From: Candidatus Pelagibacter communis
GTDB taxonomy: Bacteria > Pseudomonadota > Alphaproteobacteria > Pelagibacterales > Pelagibacteraceae
Length of the DNA: 64,000 nucleotides
Direction: 5' to 3'
Assembly (NCBI RefSeq): GCF_001179925.1
Contig: NZ_CVSF01000064.1
Span: 1 to 64,000 of the forward strand
Part shown: positions 7,995 to 17,797 of the stretch, piece after piece
How the letters are laid out: every line of letters starts with the position of its first letter
Numbering within the stretch: the stretch's first letter is position 1
The notes under the pieces: model-generated
Databases searched by the model: none
Told to the model about the DNA's origin: nothing
The model's input: the letters and a program-made list of their open reading frames with translations, nothing else
Translations under genes and position numbers: made by a program

Positions 7995-8917
7995 ATTTTT
8001 AATTTATTCCAAAAGGTTTTAGCAAGATTAATTTCAGACAAATCATAAAGTGTTTTTAATCCGGTAGGAGAAGTAACATTGATATCGCCATTAAGTTTTT
8101 GATCGATAAAATCAATTCCTGCAAAAAATATTTTTTCTTTTTTTAAATCTTTAGCAATTAATTTTGATATCTTTATTTCTAGTGTAGTCAAATTGGTATT
8201 GATCGCTTTTGCACCTTTACTCATATTGCTTAAAAAAGATCCTTTTTTGGGCACTCTTGATATTGCACCACAAACTTGTCCATTTATAATAAATACCCTC
8301 TTATCGCCATAAATGATTTTAGATAAATATTTTTGACACATTATATGACCATGGTTTTGTAAAAATTTTTTTATAAAATTAAAATTAAATCTTTTTAATA
8401 GGTGTATATTGTTTCCGCTATAACTGTGAATAGGTTTCAAAATTACTTGATTATGTTGTTTAAAAAATTTTTTAATTTCATAAATATCTTTTGTAAAAAT
8501 TGTACTTGGCATATATTTATAAAATTTGGCAGAATATAATTTTTCAGAAATATTTCTTATTGACGTAGGATCATTAATTATTTTTACTTTATCTTTAATT
8601 TTATCCAAAATATATGTTGTTGAAATATATTCAAGATTAAATGGAGGATCTTGTCTTATCAGAATAAATTTACATTTTGATAAATTCATTTTTTGTTTTT
8701 TTAATATCTTAAAAAAAATTTTTCTTTTATAATTAAATTCAACAAAAAAACCTTTGGCTATAATTTTTGAATTAATTATGGATAAATCTTTAGGCTCATA
8801 GTAGAATATTTTATATTTTTTCTTCTGAATTTCGTTTGCAAGAAAAATGGTGGTATCAGTTAATGGATTGAGTTTTGAGGGGTGATCTCCTTGAATAGCT
8901 ATAATCTTATTTATCAT
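7991..8917 (-). CDS. gshB: Glutathione synthetase
   Basis: About 308 residues. It joins gamma-glutamylcysteine and glycine with ATP in the second step of glutathione synthesis. The ATP-grasp fold is shown by RQDPPFNLEYISTTYIL near 90, INDPTSIRNISEKLYS near 115, the ATP-binding lysine region VILKPIHSYSGNNI near 155, and the C-terminal GIDFIDQKLNGDINVTSPTGL, which matches the substrate loop VNVTSPTG of GshB. The start at ATG 8917 is preferred over an upstream GTG at 8926. It overlaps the end of gshA, so the two glutathione genes are translationally coupled. Confidence 0.88.
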   Translation of the reverse strand: MINKIIAIQGDHPSKLNPLTDTTIFLANEIQKKKYKIFYYEPKDLSIINSKIIAKGFFVEFNYKRKIFFKILKKQKMNLSKCKFILIRQDPPFNLEYISTTYILDKIKDKVKIINDPTSIRNISEKLYSAKFYKYMPSTIFTKDIYEIKKFFKQHNQVILKPIHSYSGNNIHLLKRFNFNFIKKFLQNHGHIMCQKYLSKIIYGDKRVFIINGQVCGAISRVPKKGSFLSNMSKGAKAINTNLTTLEIKISKLIAKDLKKEKIFFAGIDFIDQKLNGDINVTSPTGLKTLYDLSEINLAKTFWNKLKI

Positions 8918-10202
8918 ATAATTCACTTAAATCTTCATTTTTTGAAAATTTATTAATCATATGATCTGCATTTGTAGTTTTATTATCAATAACTTCCTGT
9001 AAGTGATTTAAAAATATAGTTTCGTTTTTTCCACTTTTATTAATTATATCTCTTTTTTCTAATCCCTTCCTGGATAAGTCTAATAATTTAGATGCCCAAT
9101 AAAGTAAATCTTTGCCCATTAATTGAGTATTAAATCCTTTTTGAGGTGCTTCTAAATAAGCATTGATTATTTTATTTTTATCCCATTTTGAAATAAGTTC
9201 ATAAATTTCGTCAAGATTTCCATATAACATTCCAGTAAAAAAAGCTGGACCTGCACATAAACATTCCCAACCACAAGTGTCCATCGATCTTATCTCTATA
9301 TATTTTTTTAATCTATTTTCTGTGAAAATTGTGCTTAGATGTGATGATAAATCATTCTCTTTTGGTAATCTATTACCTATTTCTATTATTTTTCCTTCCA
9401 TGAAATGTTTAAAGGTATATTGATTTCCTGATATATAATTTTCTTTATCTTGAATGAATAATAGAGGAAAGTTCATAACAAAATCTGCATATTTTTCGAA
9501 ATCCAATTCTTCGAAAAATAATTTTGGTAATCCACCCCGAGAAGTATTTTGCCAAACTTTTGATCTATAGGATAAATAATTGCTATTTTGTTTTTCAATA
9601 ATTGAAGAGTTTGCAAATAAAGCGATAGATATAGGAACTATTGAATTAGCAACTTTGAATTTTTTTATAAAGTCTTTCTCAGATTCATAATCTAAATTTA
9701 ATTGTGTTCCACAAGTTCTGTACATCATATCTAAACTTAATTCACCATCTAAAGGCATTTCTTTCGTCATAAGTTTATAGCGTTGTTTTGGATTATTTGG
9801 GATTTCATCAAGTTTAGAGATAGGATCGAAACCAGCGCTTACTATATTTATATCAAGTTTTTTTGTAACTTGTCTCAATTCAAATAAATAATCTTGAGAC
9901 TCTGCACAAGCTTCATGAATATGATTTAATTTATCACCAGATAATTCTATTTGGTTTCCTGGTTCAAGAGATATATTTTTACCAGCATTATTTAATCCAA
10001 TTATATTTCCTTTTTCTACAACTGCTTTCCAACCAAATTCTTGTAAAGCGCTAAACATTTCTTTTATTTTTGTATAATCTATTCTTTTATTATCTTTGTT
10101 ATTGAACAAAAATTTTTCATGTTCAATTCCAATTTTTAAATCTTTGATTTCCTTTATTCCAGATTTGAAATGTTCGATAATTTTTTCTTTAGAAGTTATC
10201 AT
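8907..10202 (-). CDS. gshA: Glutamate-cysteine ligase, alphaproteobacterial/plant type
   Basis: 431 residues. It makes gamma-glutamylcysteine from glutamate and cysteine with ATP, the first committed step of glutathione synthesis. KIGIEHEKFLF near residue 22, NNAGKNISLEPGNQIELSG near 70, MYRTCGTQLNLDY near 160 and YIEIRSMDTCGWECLCAGPAF near 296 are the GCS2-type catalytic and metal-binding segments, in the class II form found in plants and many alphaproteobacteria. Length is as usual (about 450). Followed by overlapping gshB. Confidence 0.88.
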   Translation of the reverse strand: MITSKEKIIEHFKSGIKEIKDLKIGIEHEKFLFNNKDNKRIDYTKIKEMFSALQEFGWKAVVEKGNIIGLNNAGKNISLEPGNQIELSGDKLNHIHEACAESQDYLFELRQVTKKLDINIVSAGFDPISKLDEIPNNPKQRYKLMTKEMPLDGELSLDMMYRTCGTQLNLDYESEKDFIKKFKVANSIVPISIALFANSSIIEKQNSNYLSYRSKVWQNTSRGGLPKLFFEELDFEKYADFVMNFPLLFIQDKENYISGNQYTFKHFMEGKIIEIGNRLPKENDLSSHLSTIFTENRLKKYIEIRSMDTCGWECLCAGPAFFTGMLYGNLDEIYELISKWDKNKIINAYLEAPQKGFNTQLMGKDLLYWASKLLDLSRKGLEKRDIINKSGKNETIFLNHLQEVIDNKTTNADHMINKFSKNEDLSELYDK

Positions 10203-10232
10203 AAGATATTAAATACTAATTTATAATCAAAT

Positions 10233-10790
10233 TTAAAGTTGTGAATACGGTTTTCTTGAAAAGACTTTTTTTACTATTGGTTTAAAAAACTCTAATGACA
10301 ATGATTTATAATTAGGATCAAAAGAATTTTGATCATATTTTTCACAGAAATCTATTGTTGCTTGATAATATTTATGGTCTTTATATTTATCTCTTTTGTT
10401 TTTATCACCACCCAAGTGATGTGCATAATAATACATTTGAAATTCACCATGTTTTTCAATAATCCAGTGTGTCTTCTTTGAGACATAAGGCTTGAGTATT
10501 GCCGCAGCATATTCTGAATGATTTAATGGAGCTAATTCATCTCCAATATCATGTAATAAAGCTGCAACAATCATTTCCTCACTCTCTCCATTTTTATAAG
10601 CTCTAGTTGCACTTTGAAGTGAATGTTCTAGTCTTGATATTTGGTAACCTTCTAATGTTTCTGTCAAATTAGACATAAATTTTAATATTCTTTCTGCAGT
10701 TTTACCTGCAAAATCTTTTTCATGTTTATCTAAAAAAAGATAATCATCTTTTGTTCCATTCTTCATCTCTGTAAAACTTACTTTTTTCAT
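10233..10790 (-). CDS. HD-domain protein resembling PhnZ-type oxygenases
   Basis: 185 residues. The HD fold is clear: LEHSLQSATRAY gives the first histidine, VAALLHDIGDELAPLNHSEYAA gives the HD pair, and EKHGEFQMYYYAHHLGG gives later metal-ligand histidines. The pattern LAPxNHSEYAAAILKPYVS followed by KH..F..YYYAHHLGGD resembles the diiron HD oxygenases of the PhnZ group (phosphonate cleavage) more than nucleotidases. No other phosphonate gene is nearby, so the substrate is unknown. It sits between purF and gshA in one leftward run, with a 2-base gap to purF. Confidence 0.6.
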   Translation of the reverse strand: MKKVSFTEMKNGTKDDYLFLDKHEKDFAGKTAERILKFMSNLTETLEGYQISRLEHSLQSATRAYKNGESEEMIVAALLHDIGDELAPLNHSEYAAAILKPYVSKKTHWIIEKHGEFQMYYYAHHLGGDKNKRDKYKDHKYYQATIDFCEKYDQNSFDPNYKSLSLEFFKPIVKKVFSRKPYSQL

Positions 10791-10792
10791 TT

Positions 10793-12274
10793 TTAATTAT
10801 TTGATGTAGTATTTAATAAAGACAATTGAGTAATCTTATTATCACCTAATTCATCTACTGGTTTAACTGGGTACTCACCAGTAAAGTAATGATCTGTTAA
10901 TTGAGGATAGTTTTCATTTCTTCTATCAAATCCTATTGCTCGATACATACCATCAATTGATAAAAAATTTAAAGATTTGGCACCAATATATTCACATATT
11001 TCTGAATTCGTTTTATTAGCTGCCAATAATTCTTTTCTAGTTGGTGTATCTACTCCATAAAAATCTGGATATCTTATTTCTGGACAAGCAATTTTAACAT
11101 GCACTTCTTTTGCACCTGCTTCGTATAACATCTTTACTATTTTATGTGAAGTAGTCCCTCTAACAAGTGAGTCATCAATTAAAACTATCTTTTTATTTTT
11201 TATTGTTGTTTGGTTGGCATTCAATTTTAATTTAACACCAAGGCTTCTTATTTTTTGACTTGGTTCAATAAAAGTTCTTCCTACATAATGATTTCTAATT
11301 AATCCATGTTCATAATTTTTTCTTAAATGTTGAGCAAATCCCAATGCTGCAGCATTACCACTATCTGGGACAGGGACTACGATATCAGCATCAATATTAT
11401 TTTCTTTGGCAAGTTCAATTCCTAAATTCTTTCTATGTTCGTAAGCAGTCTTGCCATTTAAAATACTGTCAGGTCTGGCAAAATATATATATTCAAAAAC
11501 ACATGGTCTTGCTTTTTTTGGAGGGAAAGGCTTAATACTTTCTAATTTATCATTTTCAATTAAAACTATTTCGCCATTTTCAACCTCCCTTACAAATTTT
11601 GCTCCAATTATATCGAGAGCACATGTTTCTGAAGTAAGCACATAACTATTTTTTAATTTACCAATTACCAATGGTCTTATTCCATAGGGGTCTCTTACTC
11701 CTATCAAAGATTTTTGAGTTAGCATCACTAATGCATAACCACCTTGAACTTGAAAAATTGCATCCACAACTTTATCAATTGTTTTAACTCTTTTGGATTT
11801 TGCAATTAATTGAACAATTGTCTCTGTGTCTGAGGTTGTATAAAAGATTGCACCGTCTTCAACTAATTTATTTCTTAAATATATAGAATTTGTTAAATTC
11901 CCATTATGAGCAACTCCAATCCCTCCAGCATTTGTATCCGCAAAAAAGGGCTGAATATTTCTTAAGGTATTACTGCCAGTTGTGCTATATCGATTATGAC
12001 CAATTGCAAAGTTGCCTTTTAATCTTTTGAGTATTTTTTCTTTGTTAAAGTTATCACCAACTAACCCAAATCTTTTTTCAGAGTAATATTGTTTGCCGTC
12101 AAAAGTAACAATTCCACAACCTTCTTGGCCCCTATGTTGTAAAGCATGAAGACCTAAAGCGGTCAACGCAGATGCATCTTCAATATTGCTGATACCAAAT
12201 ACACCACACTCTTCATTTAATTTTGAATTATAATTCTTCAATTTTTTCTTTAGAGTGTTGATATGTTTTTTCAT
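10793..12274 (-). CDS. purF: Amidophosphoribosyltransferase
   Basis: 493 residues. It catalyses the first committed purine step, moving the glutamine amide to PRPP. EECGVFGI supplies the nucleophilic Cys23, which would follow a 22-residue propeptide that must be cleaved. GHNRYSTTGS and GVAHNGNL are the class II glutamine amidotransferase motifs, and IVLIDDSLVRGTTS near 360 is the PRPP-binding loop. The propeptide coding region lies inside the end of cvpA: the two genes overlap by 47 bases, far more than neighbouring junctions. The cvpA-purF order is a classic arrangement. Confidence 0.92.
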   Translation of the reverse strand: MKKHINTLKKKLKNYNSKLNEECGVFGISNIEDASALTALGLHALQHRGQEGCGIVTFDGKQYYSEKRFGLVGDNFNKEKILKRLKGNFAIGHNRYSTTGSNTLRNIQPFFADTNAGGIGVAHNGNLTNSIYLRNKLVEDGAIFYTTSDTETIVQLIAKSKRVKTIDKVVDAIFQVQGGYALVMLTQKSLIGVRDPYGIRPLVIGKLKNSYVLTSETCALDIIGAKFVREVENGEIVLIENDKLESIKPFPPKKARPCVFEYIYFARPDSILNGKTAYEHRKNLGIELAKENNIDADIVVPVPDSGNAAALGFAQHLRKNYEHGLIRNHYVGRTFIEPSQKIRSLGVKLKLNANQTTIKNKKIVLIDDSLVRGTTSHKIVKMLYEAGAKEVHVKIACPEIRYPDFYGVDTPTRKELLAANKTNSEICEYIGAKSLNFLSIDGMYRAIGFDRRNENYPQLTDHYFTGEYPVKPVDELGDNKITQLSLLNTTSNN

Positions 12275-12773
12275 CTGGAAATTCTTTCAATAAATAATTA
12301 CTACCTTTCTCTAAATATGGAAAGACATAAGATTTATCCACATTTATTGGCCATTTATTATAATTATATACTATATGGATACCTGAAAAGACACATACAG
12401 AAATAATGTAAGCCCTTAAGAAACCAAAAAAGAATCCAAACACAGTATCTAAACTTCCTATTCCAGTATATCGGACAGCTCTGCTAATTCCTTTACTAAC
12501 CATTAAAACTAAAAAAATCACTATTACAAATATAGCAACACCTAGAACTAAGTCTAAAACATATTCGTTATCTATAATATCTTCTAAGTAGGGTTTTGTT
12601 CGAGGGAAAATAATTAATGTAATTATGAAGGCCAATAACCACTTTAACATCGATAAAATGCTTAATACAAAGCCTTTTTTATAACATTTGATTAAAGATA
12701 AAAAAGTAATTCCAAGATAGATTAAATCTATAATAGATGCTGAATTAAAAAAAACTGCAAAAGCATTCGACAT
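12228..12773 (-). CDS. cvpA: CvpA family membrane protein
   Basis: 181 residues with four predicted membrane helices (about 10-35, 37-57, 70-95 and 105-130). The central FVIVIFLVLMVSKGISRAVRYTGIGSLDTVFGFFFGFLRAYIIS carries the conserved Gly/Leu-Asp-Arg features of the colicin V production family (ISxxVRxxGLGxLDRxLGxxFGxxRG). The family is tied to purF by conserved gene order and to envelope integrity; its molecular role is unclear. It follows the RND exporter with a 3-base gap and overlaps purF by 47 bases. Confidence 0.85.
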   Translation of the reverse strand: MSNAFAVFFNSASIIDLIYLGITFLSLIKCYKKGFVLSILSMLKWLLAFIITLIIFPRTKPYLEDIIDNEYVLDLVLGVAIFVIVIFLVLMVSKGISRAVRYTGIGSLDTVFGFFFGFLRAYIISVCVFSGIHIVYNYNKWPINVDKSYVFPYLEKGSNYLLKEFPDEKTYQHSKEKIEEL

Positions 12774-12776
12774 CAG

Positions 12777-15164
12777 CTACTTTCCAAAAGGTTTTGTCAC
12801 TAAAATTAAAGAGGGAAGAAGGGTTAATACAGAAACCATTGCTATTAACATTGCCAGCCCAGTAAATATTCCAAAATAAATTGTGGGGATGAATTTTGAT
12901 AAAACTAATATTGAAAAACCAAAAACTATTGTTATCGAAGTATTAAGTATTGCTACACCAACTGTGGAATGACAGGTTTTTATTGTTTTTTTATATTCCT
13001 TAGTTTTATCGAATTCTTCTTTAAAACGATAGATATAGTGAATACTGTTATCAACTGCAATTCCAATTGTGATTGCTGCAATAGTTATTGTCATCATGTC
13101 TAGTGGAATATTAAGTAAACCAATAAATCCGAGTATAAAAAAGGCAGCTATAAAGTTTGGTACTACACCAATTAGAGACAATTTTATATTTCTAAATAAA
13201 ATCATAAACATTATAAAAATTCCAATCATTACCAGTCCTAAAGTTAAAATTTGAGATTTAAATAAACTTTGTAATAGATTGTTAAATAAGATTAATACAC
13301 CTGCTAATTTATATCGATCTTTTTCTAATCCAAGATTATTTTGAAGATCAAAATTGATTTTATTTATTAAATCATTTCTTCTTAAATTTTCTTTGGAATC
13401 TATTATTCTTAAACTTATTCGAGCTTCATTATCTTTGATTGAAATATAGGGATCTATTATTTCAGTTTTGATAGCTTCGGGAATTTTGGTATATAAAACA
13501 CCCATTTCTAGAGTGCCAAGTGGTTTGTTATTATTCAGCAAAGTTGCAACATCTATAATAGAAGAAAAAGATAATACCTTTCCTATTTGAGGTAAAGAGT
13601 CTAAATAATTATGAACTTTTGCAATTGTATCAATTTTGTCTTTGGTAAACCAATATTTTTCATTTCCTTGTTCGTCTTCATCACCCCAATCATCAAAATC
13701 ATCATCTTTTCCAACATCTTCTTTTTGAGCCTCTGGAAATTTTAAAATTACTTCAAGAGGGGTAGTGCCGCCTAGCTGTTCATCAATTAACTTCATTCCT
13801 TTATAAATCTCAGTTTTTTTACTGAAATAATTTATAAAACTATTTTCCACCTCTAATTTTGAAATACCAAATATACTGAGTCCGATAACAACTACAGTTA
13901 CTATAAAGATAGGCATTTGATAATTTAGAGACAAGTTTCCCAGAAATTTAGTAATTGTTGATCCGTCATCTTCTTTAACAATTATATTCTTTGTTGAAAC
14001 GAAATTTAATAAAGTAGGAAGAAGTGTAAAAGTAATTATAAATGAGGTAATTAATCCCAACGTCATCATCCATCCAAAATCAATAATAGGTTTAATTTCA
14101 CTAAAGATTAAAGATAAAAATGCTATCACTGTAGTTAGCACTGTATAAAGTATAGGCCAAAACATTTTACTAGTTGTTAAAGATAATATTTCCAAAATAG
14201 TTTTAAAAGGGTATGCTTTTCTTAATTGTAAAAATCTTGTGCTCATATGGATATTCATTGCCATAGTTAATATTAGCATTAGAGCAATAAAGTTAGATGA
14301 AATTACAGTCACTTTCCAACCAAGCAAACCTAATAGACCCACCATAATAATAACCGAAAAAAAACAGCTACTAATTGGAACAATTATCCAAATAATTTTT
14401 CTAAAAATATACCAAAGAGTAGTAACTATGAACAACAATACCCCTAAACCAAAAACAACTATATCACTTTTTATGAATGTCATCATATCATCTGCTATCA
14501 TTGGAATACCCCCTAAATAAATTTTTCCAATATCTTCATAGCTTTTTATGACATCTCTGATTTCTAAAATATTTTTATGGTTACGTTTTTTAACTTGATC
14601 TCGATACTCATCTATTTCTTTTTTAGATTTGTTTGTTATATCTTCTAAAGGAGGGTTTGGTTTAATATTAACTATAATTCCACTTGTTTTTCCGTCTTCA
14701 CTTATCACAAAATTTCTAAAAACAGGACTATCTAAAATTTCATTAAATCCTCTCTCTTTGTTAACATCTTGATCTTTCAATGTTTTAAAATTTTCTAATC
14801 TTTCCTGAAGGGGAGCATCAGAGTTGTTTAAAAGTGGAATATCTAATAACGTGATTACACTGTGTACCCAATTTAGGCTTTGAATTTTATATTTTAAACT
14901 CAATAAATTATTTATTGAACTATCCGTCACCATTCCTTCATTTGGTGAATAAGTGAGGACTAGAAATTCTTTAGATCCATATCGATCAGTAATTTCTCTT
15001 AAATATTCAAGATCAGGATCTCCTTCAATTAATAATGTCTCAGAGGAGGCATCCAATCTAAAGTCCTTTGAAAAATAACCAAAACTAAGTAATGCAATTA
15101 ATAATATTGCAAAAACAGATTTTGGGTTTTTTAAGATTGTACTTTCATACAAATCATCAAACAT
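12777..15164 (-). CDS. RND superfamily (MMPL/patched-like) exporter
   Basis: 795 residues with the RND architecture: one N-terminal helix, a periplasmic loop, five helices near 225-400, a large second periplasmic loop and five or six C-terminal helices. The loop includes an acidic patch (DDDFDDWGDEDEQG near 490). ITIAAITIGIAVDNSIHYIYRF near 700 is the conserved helix-4-type GxxxD motif that carries protons, and SSNFIALMLILTMAMNIHMSTRF is its counterpart in the first half. Such proteins export lipids or hydrophobic molecules (HpnN and MmpL relatives). It occupies the place between dnaB and cvpA where many alphaproteobacteria carry alr and radA. Confidence 0.8.
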   Translation of the reverse strand: MFDDLYESTILKNPKSVFAILLIALLSFGYFSKDFRLDASSETLLIEGDPDLEYLREITDRYGSKEFLVLTYSPNEGMVTDSSINNLLSLKYKIQSLNWVHSVITLLDIPLLNNSDAPLQERLENFKTLKDQDVNKERGFNEILDSPVFRNFVISEDGKTSGIIVNIKPNPPLEDITNKSKKEIDEYRDQVKKRNHKNILEIRDVIKSYEDIGKIYLGGIPMIADDMMTFIKSDIVVFGLGVLLFIVTTLWYIFRKIIWIIVPISSCFFSVIIMVGLLGLLGWKVTVISSNFIALMLILTMAMNIHMSTRFLQLRKAYPFKTILEILSLTTSKMFWPILYTVLTTVIAFLSLIFSEIKPIIDFGWMMTLGLITSFIITFTLLPTLLNFVSTKNIIVKEDDGSTITKFLGNLSLNYQMPIFIVTVVVIGLSIFGISKLEVENSFINYFSKKTEIYKGMKLIDEQLGGTTPLEVILKFPEAQKEDVGKDDDFDDWGDEDEQGNEKYWFTKDKIDTIAKVHNYLDSLPQIGKVLSFSSIIDVATLLNNNKPLGTLEMGVLYTKIPEAIKTEIIDPYISIKDNEARISLRIIDSKENLRRNDLINKINFDLQNNLGLEKDRYKLAGVLILFNNLLQSLFKSQILTLGLVMIGIFIMFMILFRNIKLSLIGVVPNFIAAFFILGFIGLLNIPLDMMTITIAAITIGIAVDNSIHYIYRFKEEFDKTKEYKKTIKTCHSTVGVAILNTSITIVFGFSILVLSKFIPTIYFGIFTGLAMLIAMVSVLTLLPSLILVTKPFGK

Positions 15165-15184
15165 AGGTTCTTTTATATTGGAAA

Positions 15185-16600
15185 TTAATTAGTTTGAGTA
15201 TCTTTAAATTTTGTAAATCTTTCTTCAAATTCAAGAGTTACTTTACCAATAGGACCGTGACGTTGTTTTCCAATTATTATTTCAGCTAAATGAGCTACTT
15301 CATTCATTTTTGCTTGCCATTCAGCATGCTCTACGGTTGCTTCTCTTGGCTCTTTTCTCTGTAAGTAATATCCCTCTCTATAAACAAACATTACAACATC
15401 AGCATCCTGCTCAATTGACCCAGACTCTCTTAAATCAGCTAGTTGTGGTTTATGATCATCTCGTTGCTCTACTTGTCTTGATAATTGAGATAAAGCAACT
15501 ACCGGTATCCCAAGTTCTTTTGCAATAGCTTTTAATCCTTGGGTAATTTGAGAGATTTCCTGAACTCTTCCATCTTTATTATTAGTTGTACCTTTCATTA
15601 ATTGAATGTAGTCTACGACAATCATTTCTAAGCCATGTAGTCTTTTAATTCTTCTAGCTCGATTACTCATTGCAGCAATACTAATTGCTGGTGTTTCATC
15701 AATAAATAAGGGTAACTCAGAAATATTTTTAGAAGTTTCTAAAAATTGATCGAATTGATCATCAGAAATTCTTCCACGTCGTATGTCGTTGGATCCAATC
15801 CGAGCTTGTTCAGATAAGATTCTTGTAGACAATTGTTCAGATGACATTTCTAATGAAAAAAAGGCAACAGAAGATTTTTTTCCACTATCTTGAATATATT
15901 TCGCAGCATTAAAAGCTATATTAGTTGCAAGAGATGTTTTACCCATAGAAGGTCTACCAGCGATAATGATTAGATCTGAATTATGAAATCCACCTAATCT
16001 ATCATCCAAATCTCTTAAACCTGTTGGGACTCCAACAATACCACCTTCATTTTTGTAAGCTGCTGATGCCATTTCAATTGTTTGTTTCATTGCATCATCA
16101 AACTTGATTAAAGAAGAATTAAATGAACCCTTTTCTGCTAAATCAAATAATAATTTTTCTGAGTTTTCTATAATACTTTGGCCATTAATATCTAGGTCAT
16201 TTAACTTTGCGCTATCAATTGTTTGTTCTGAAATTTTAATCAATTCACGTCTTACAAACATGTCGTAAATAATTTTTGAATATTCAATAGCTTGTCTTAC
16301 TGATGTAGAAAATTTTGTAATTTTTACTAAATATTCTGGTACATCTAAATCATCTTTCTCATTTTCAAAATAATTTTTCAAAGTTATAGGATTTGCTAGC
16401 ATCCCTTTATATATCAAGTTTTCAATGGCACTATAAATTTTTTGATGCATCGGATCATAAAAATTAATATTTGAAATAATTGTACTTATTTCATCAAAGA
16501 TTTCATTAGTAACGAGTATTGAACCAATAACTGATTGTTCAGCCTCAATATTATTTGGTAGTTCTTTAAAGTTATCTTTTACTATACTAAGATTTTCCAC
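15185..16600 (-). CDS. dnaB: Replicative DNA helicase
   Basis: 471 residues. It unwinds DNA ahead of the replication fork as a hexamer. The N-terminal domain begins with LPNNIEAEQSVIGSIL, typical of DnaB. The RecA-like domain holds IIAGRPSMGKTSLATNIAFNAA (Walker A, near 218), FFSLEMSSEQLSTRIL, MIVVDYIQLM (Walker B) and ALSQLSRQVEQRDDHKPQLADLRESGSIEQDADVV (H4 sensor and arginine finger). No intein is present. It lies downstream of rplI, a widespread alphaproteobacterial order. Confidence 0.95.
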   Translation of the reverse strand: MENLSIVKDNFKELPNNIEAEQSVIGSILVTNEIFDEISTIISNINFYDPMHQKIYSAIENLIYKGMLANPITLKNYFENEKDDLDVPEYLVKITKFSTSVRQAIEYSKIIYDMFVRRELIKISEQTIDSAKLNDLDINGQSIIENSEKLLFDLAEKGSFNSSLIKFDDAMKQTIEMASAAYKNEGGIVGVPTGLRDLDDRLGGFHNSDLIIIAGRPSMGKTSLATNIAFNAAKYIQDSGKKSSVAFFSLEMSSEQLSTRILSEQARIGSNDIRRGRISDDQFDQFLETSKNISELPLFIDETPAISIAAMSNRARRIKRLHGLEMIVVDYIQLMKGTTNNKDGRVQEISQITQGLKAIAKELGIPVVALSQLSRQVEQRDDHKPQLADLRESGSIEQDADVVMFVYREGYYLQRKEPREATVEHAEWQAKMNEVAHLAEIIIGKQRHGPIGKVTLEFEERFTKFKDTQTN

Positions 16601-16666
16601 TCTACTATCTTATATGAAATAAAATATTAAAAATTTAAAAAAAGCACTGTGGATGAAATTGTATAA

Positions 16667-17125
16667 TTACTGAATTGTTTCAGCAGATTTTACTTCTATA
16701 GTGATTTCAGCATCAACTGCAGAGTGTAAAGAAATTTTAACTTTATGTTTACCAAGAGATTTAATTTCTTGAACAGGTTGAATCATTGAAGGTTTGATTT
16801 CAATCTTATTAGTCTCAAAAATTATTTTTGCAATTTCAGTTGGTTTTACAGATCCATATAGCTCATTATTTTCAGTACTTAATTTTTTTACGGAATATTG
16901 TTTTTTATTTATTTTTTCAGAAATTTTTTGAGCTGAAGCTTTTTTTTCATTATCTTTTTTAGCTAATTCAGATTTAATCTTCTCAACCTCTTTAATATTA
17001 TCTTTCGAAGCATAAAGAGCCTTTTTATTCGCTATTAAAAAGTTTCTTGCATATCCTCTTTTGACGTCAATTATTTCACCAATTGATCCTATTTTTTTTA
17101 CATTTTCTAACAAAATAACTTTCAT
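16667..17125 (-). CDS. rplI: 50S ribosomal protein L9
   Basis: 152 residues, the usual length. The N-terminal domain begins MKVILLENVKKIGSIGEIIDVK and continues GYARNFLIANKKA, the L9 signature that binds 23S rRNA. A lysine-rich connecting helix (about 45-75) leads to the C-terminal domain with LYGSVKPTEIAKII. It starts one base after the rpsR stop and belongs to the rpsF-rpsR-rplI ribosomal operon. Confidence 0.96.
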   Translation of the reverse strand: MKVILLENVKKIGSIGEIIDVKRGYARNFLIANKKALYASKDNIKEVEKIKSELAKKDNEKKASAQKISEKINKKQYSVKKLSTENNELYGSVKPTEIAKIIFETNKIEIKPSMIQPVQEIKSLGKHKVKISLHSAVDAEITIEVKSAETIQ

Positions 17126-17126
17126 A

Positions 17127-17399
17127 TTATAATAATGCTAAATTTCTAGCTCTCTTAATTGATAAAGAAAGCTCTCTTTGTTTCTTTTGACTTACATTTG
17201 TAATTCTAGAAGGTAATATTTTTCCATTTTCTGACATATATTTTTTAAGTAATTTAATGTTTTTATAGTCAACTTTTGGTGCTCCTTTGATTGATAATGG
17301 ACAACTTTTTTTGAATTTATATTTATTTGGTTGGAAAATACTTAGCTTAGCAAAATTACTCTGTTTTGCTTTTTTATTTCCACTTTGTCTTTTTGGCAT
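17127..17399 (-). CDS. rpsR: 30S ribosomal protein S18
   Basis: 90 residues. The core [48 protein letters not shown] is the S18 signature, with PSRITN and the RARxLALL ending that contacts S6 and 16S rRNA. It is separated by six bases from rpsF and one base from rplI, so the three are cotranscribed and probably coupled. Confidence 0.96.
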   Translation of the reverse strand: MPKRQSGNKKAKQSNFAKLSIFQPNKYKFKKSCPLSIKGAPKVDYKNIKLLKKYMSENGKILPSRITNVSQKKQRELSLSIKRARNLALL

Positions 17400-17405
17400 A
17401 GTTAA

Positions 17406-17765
17406 TTAAATTTTTTTTTCTTTTTTTTCGGGTTTCATACCATCATCTTTTTTGGCAAAATAATTTGTATTTAAATCAAAATCTTTAACTTTGACTGTTA
17501 AATATCTTAATAATTTTTTATCAATTGCTTCATTTTTTTCTAATTCTTCAACGACTTTTCCTTTACCTTTAATTTTGAAATGAATGTAGCTACCTTTTTT
17601 ATTTTTTTTTATTAAATAAGATAGGTTAAGTAAGCCCCAATTCTCAGTTTTAACTACCTCTCCCTCGTTTTTTTCAACAATTTTTGAATATTTTTCAGTA
17701 AGTTGTTTTAGTTCACTAGGTGAAGCATCTTGTCTAGCTATAATAGTGTGTTCGTATAAATTCAT
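17406..17765 (-). CDS. rpsF: 30S ribosomal protein S6
   Basis: 119 residues. MNLYEHTIIARQDASPSELKQL and the core NWGLLNLSYLIKKNKKGSYIHFKIKG are the S6 fold with its conserved GRRxLAYxIxxxxxGxY-like segment in a lysine-rich form. The C-terminus (DDGMKPEKKEKKI) is a charged tail. It is the first gene of a leftward run and is divergent from fabD. Confidence 0.95.
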   Translation of the reverse strand: MNLYEHTIIARQDASPSELKQLTEKYSKIVEKNEGEVVKTENWGLLNLSYLIKKNKKGSYIHFKIKGKGKVVEELEKNEAIDKKLLRYLTVKVKDFDLNTNYFAKKDDGMKPEKKEKKI

Positions 17766-17797
17766 TTAAATTCTTTAATAAAACGTGAGGATATACT

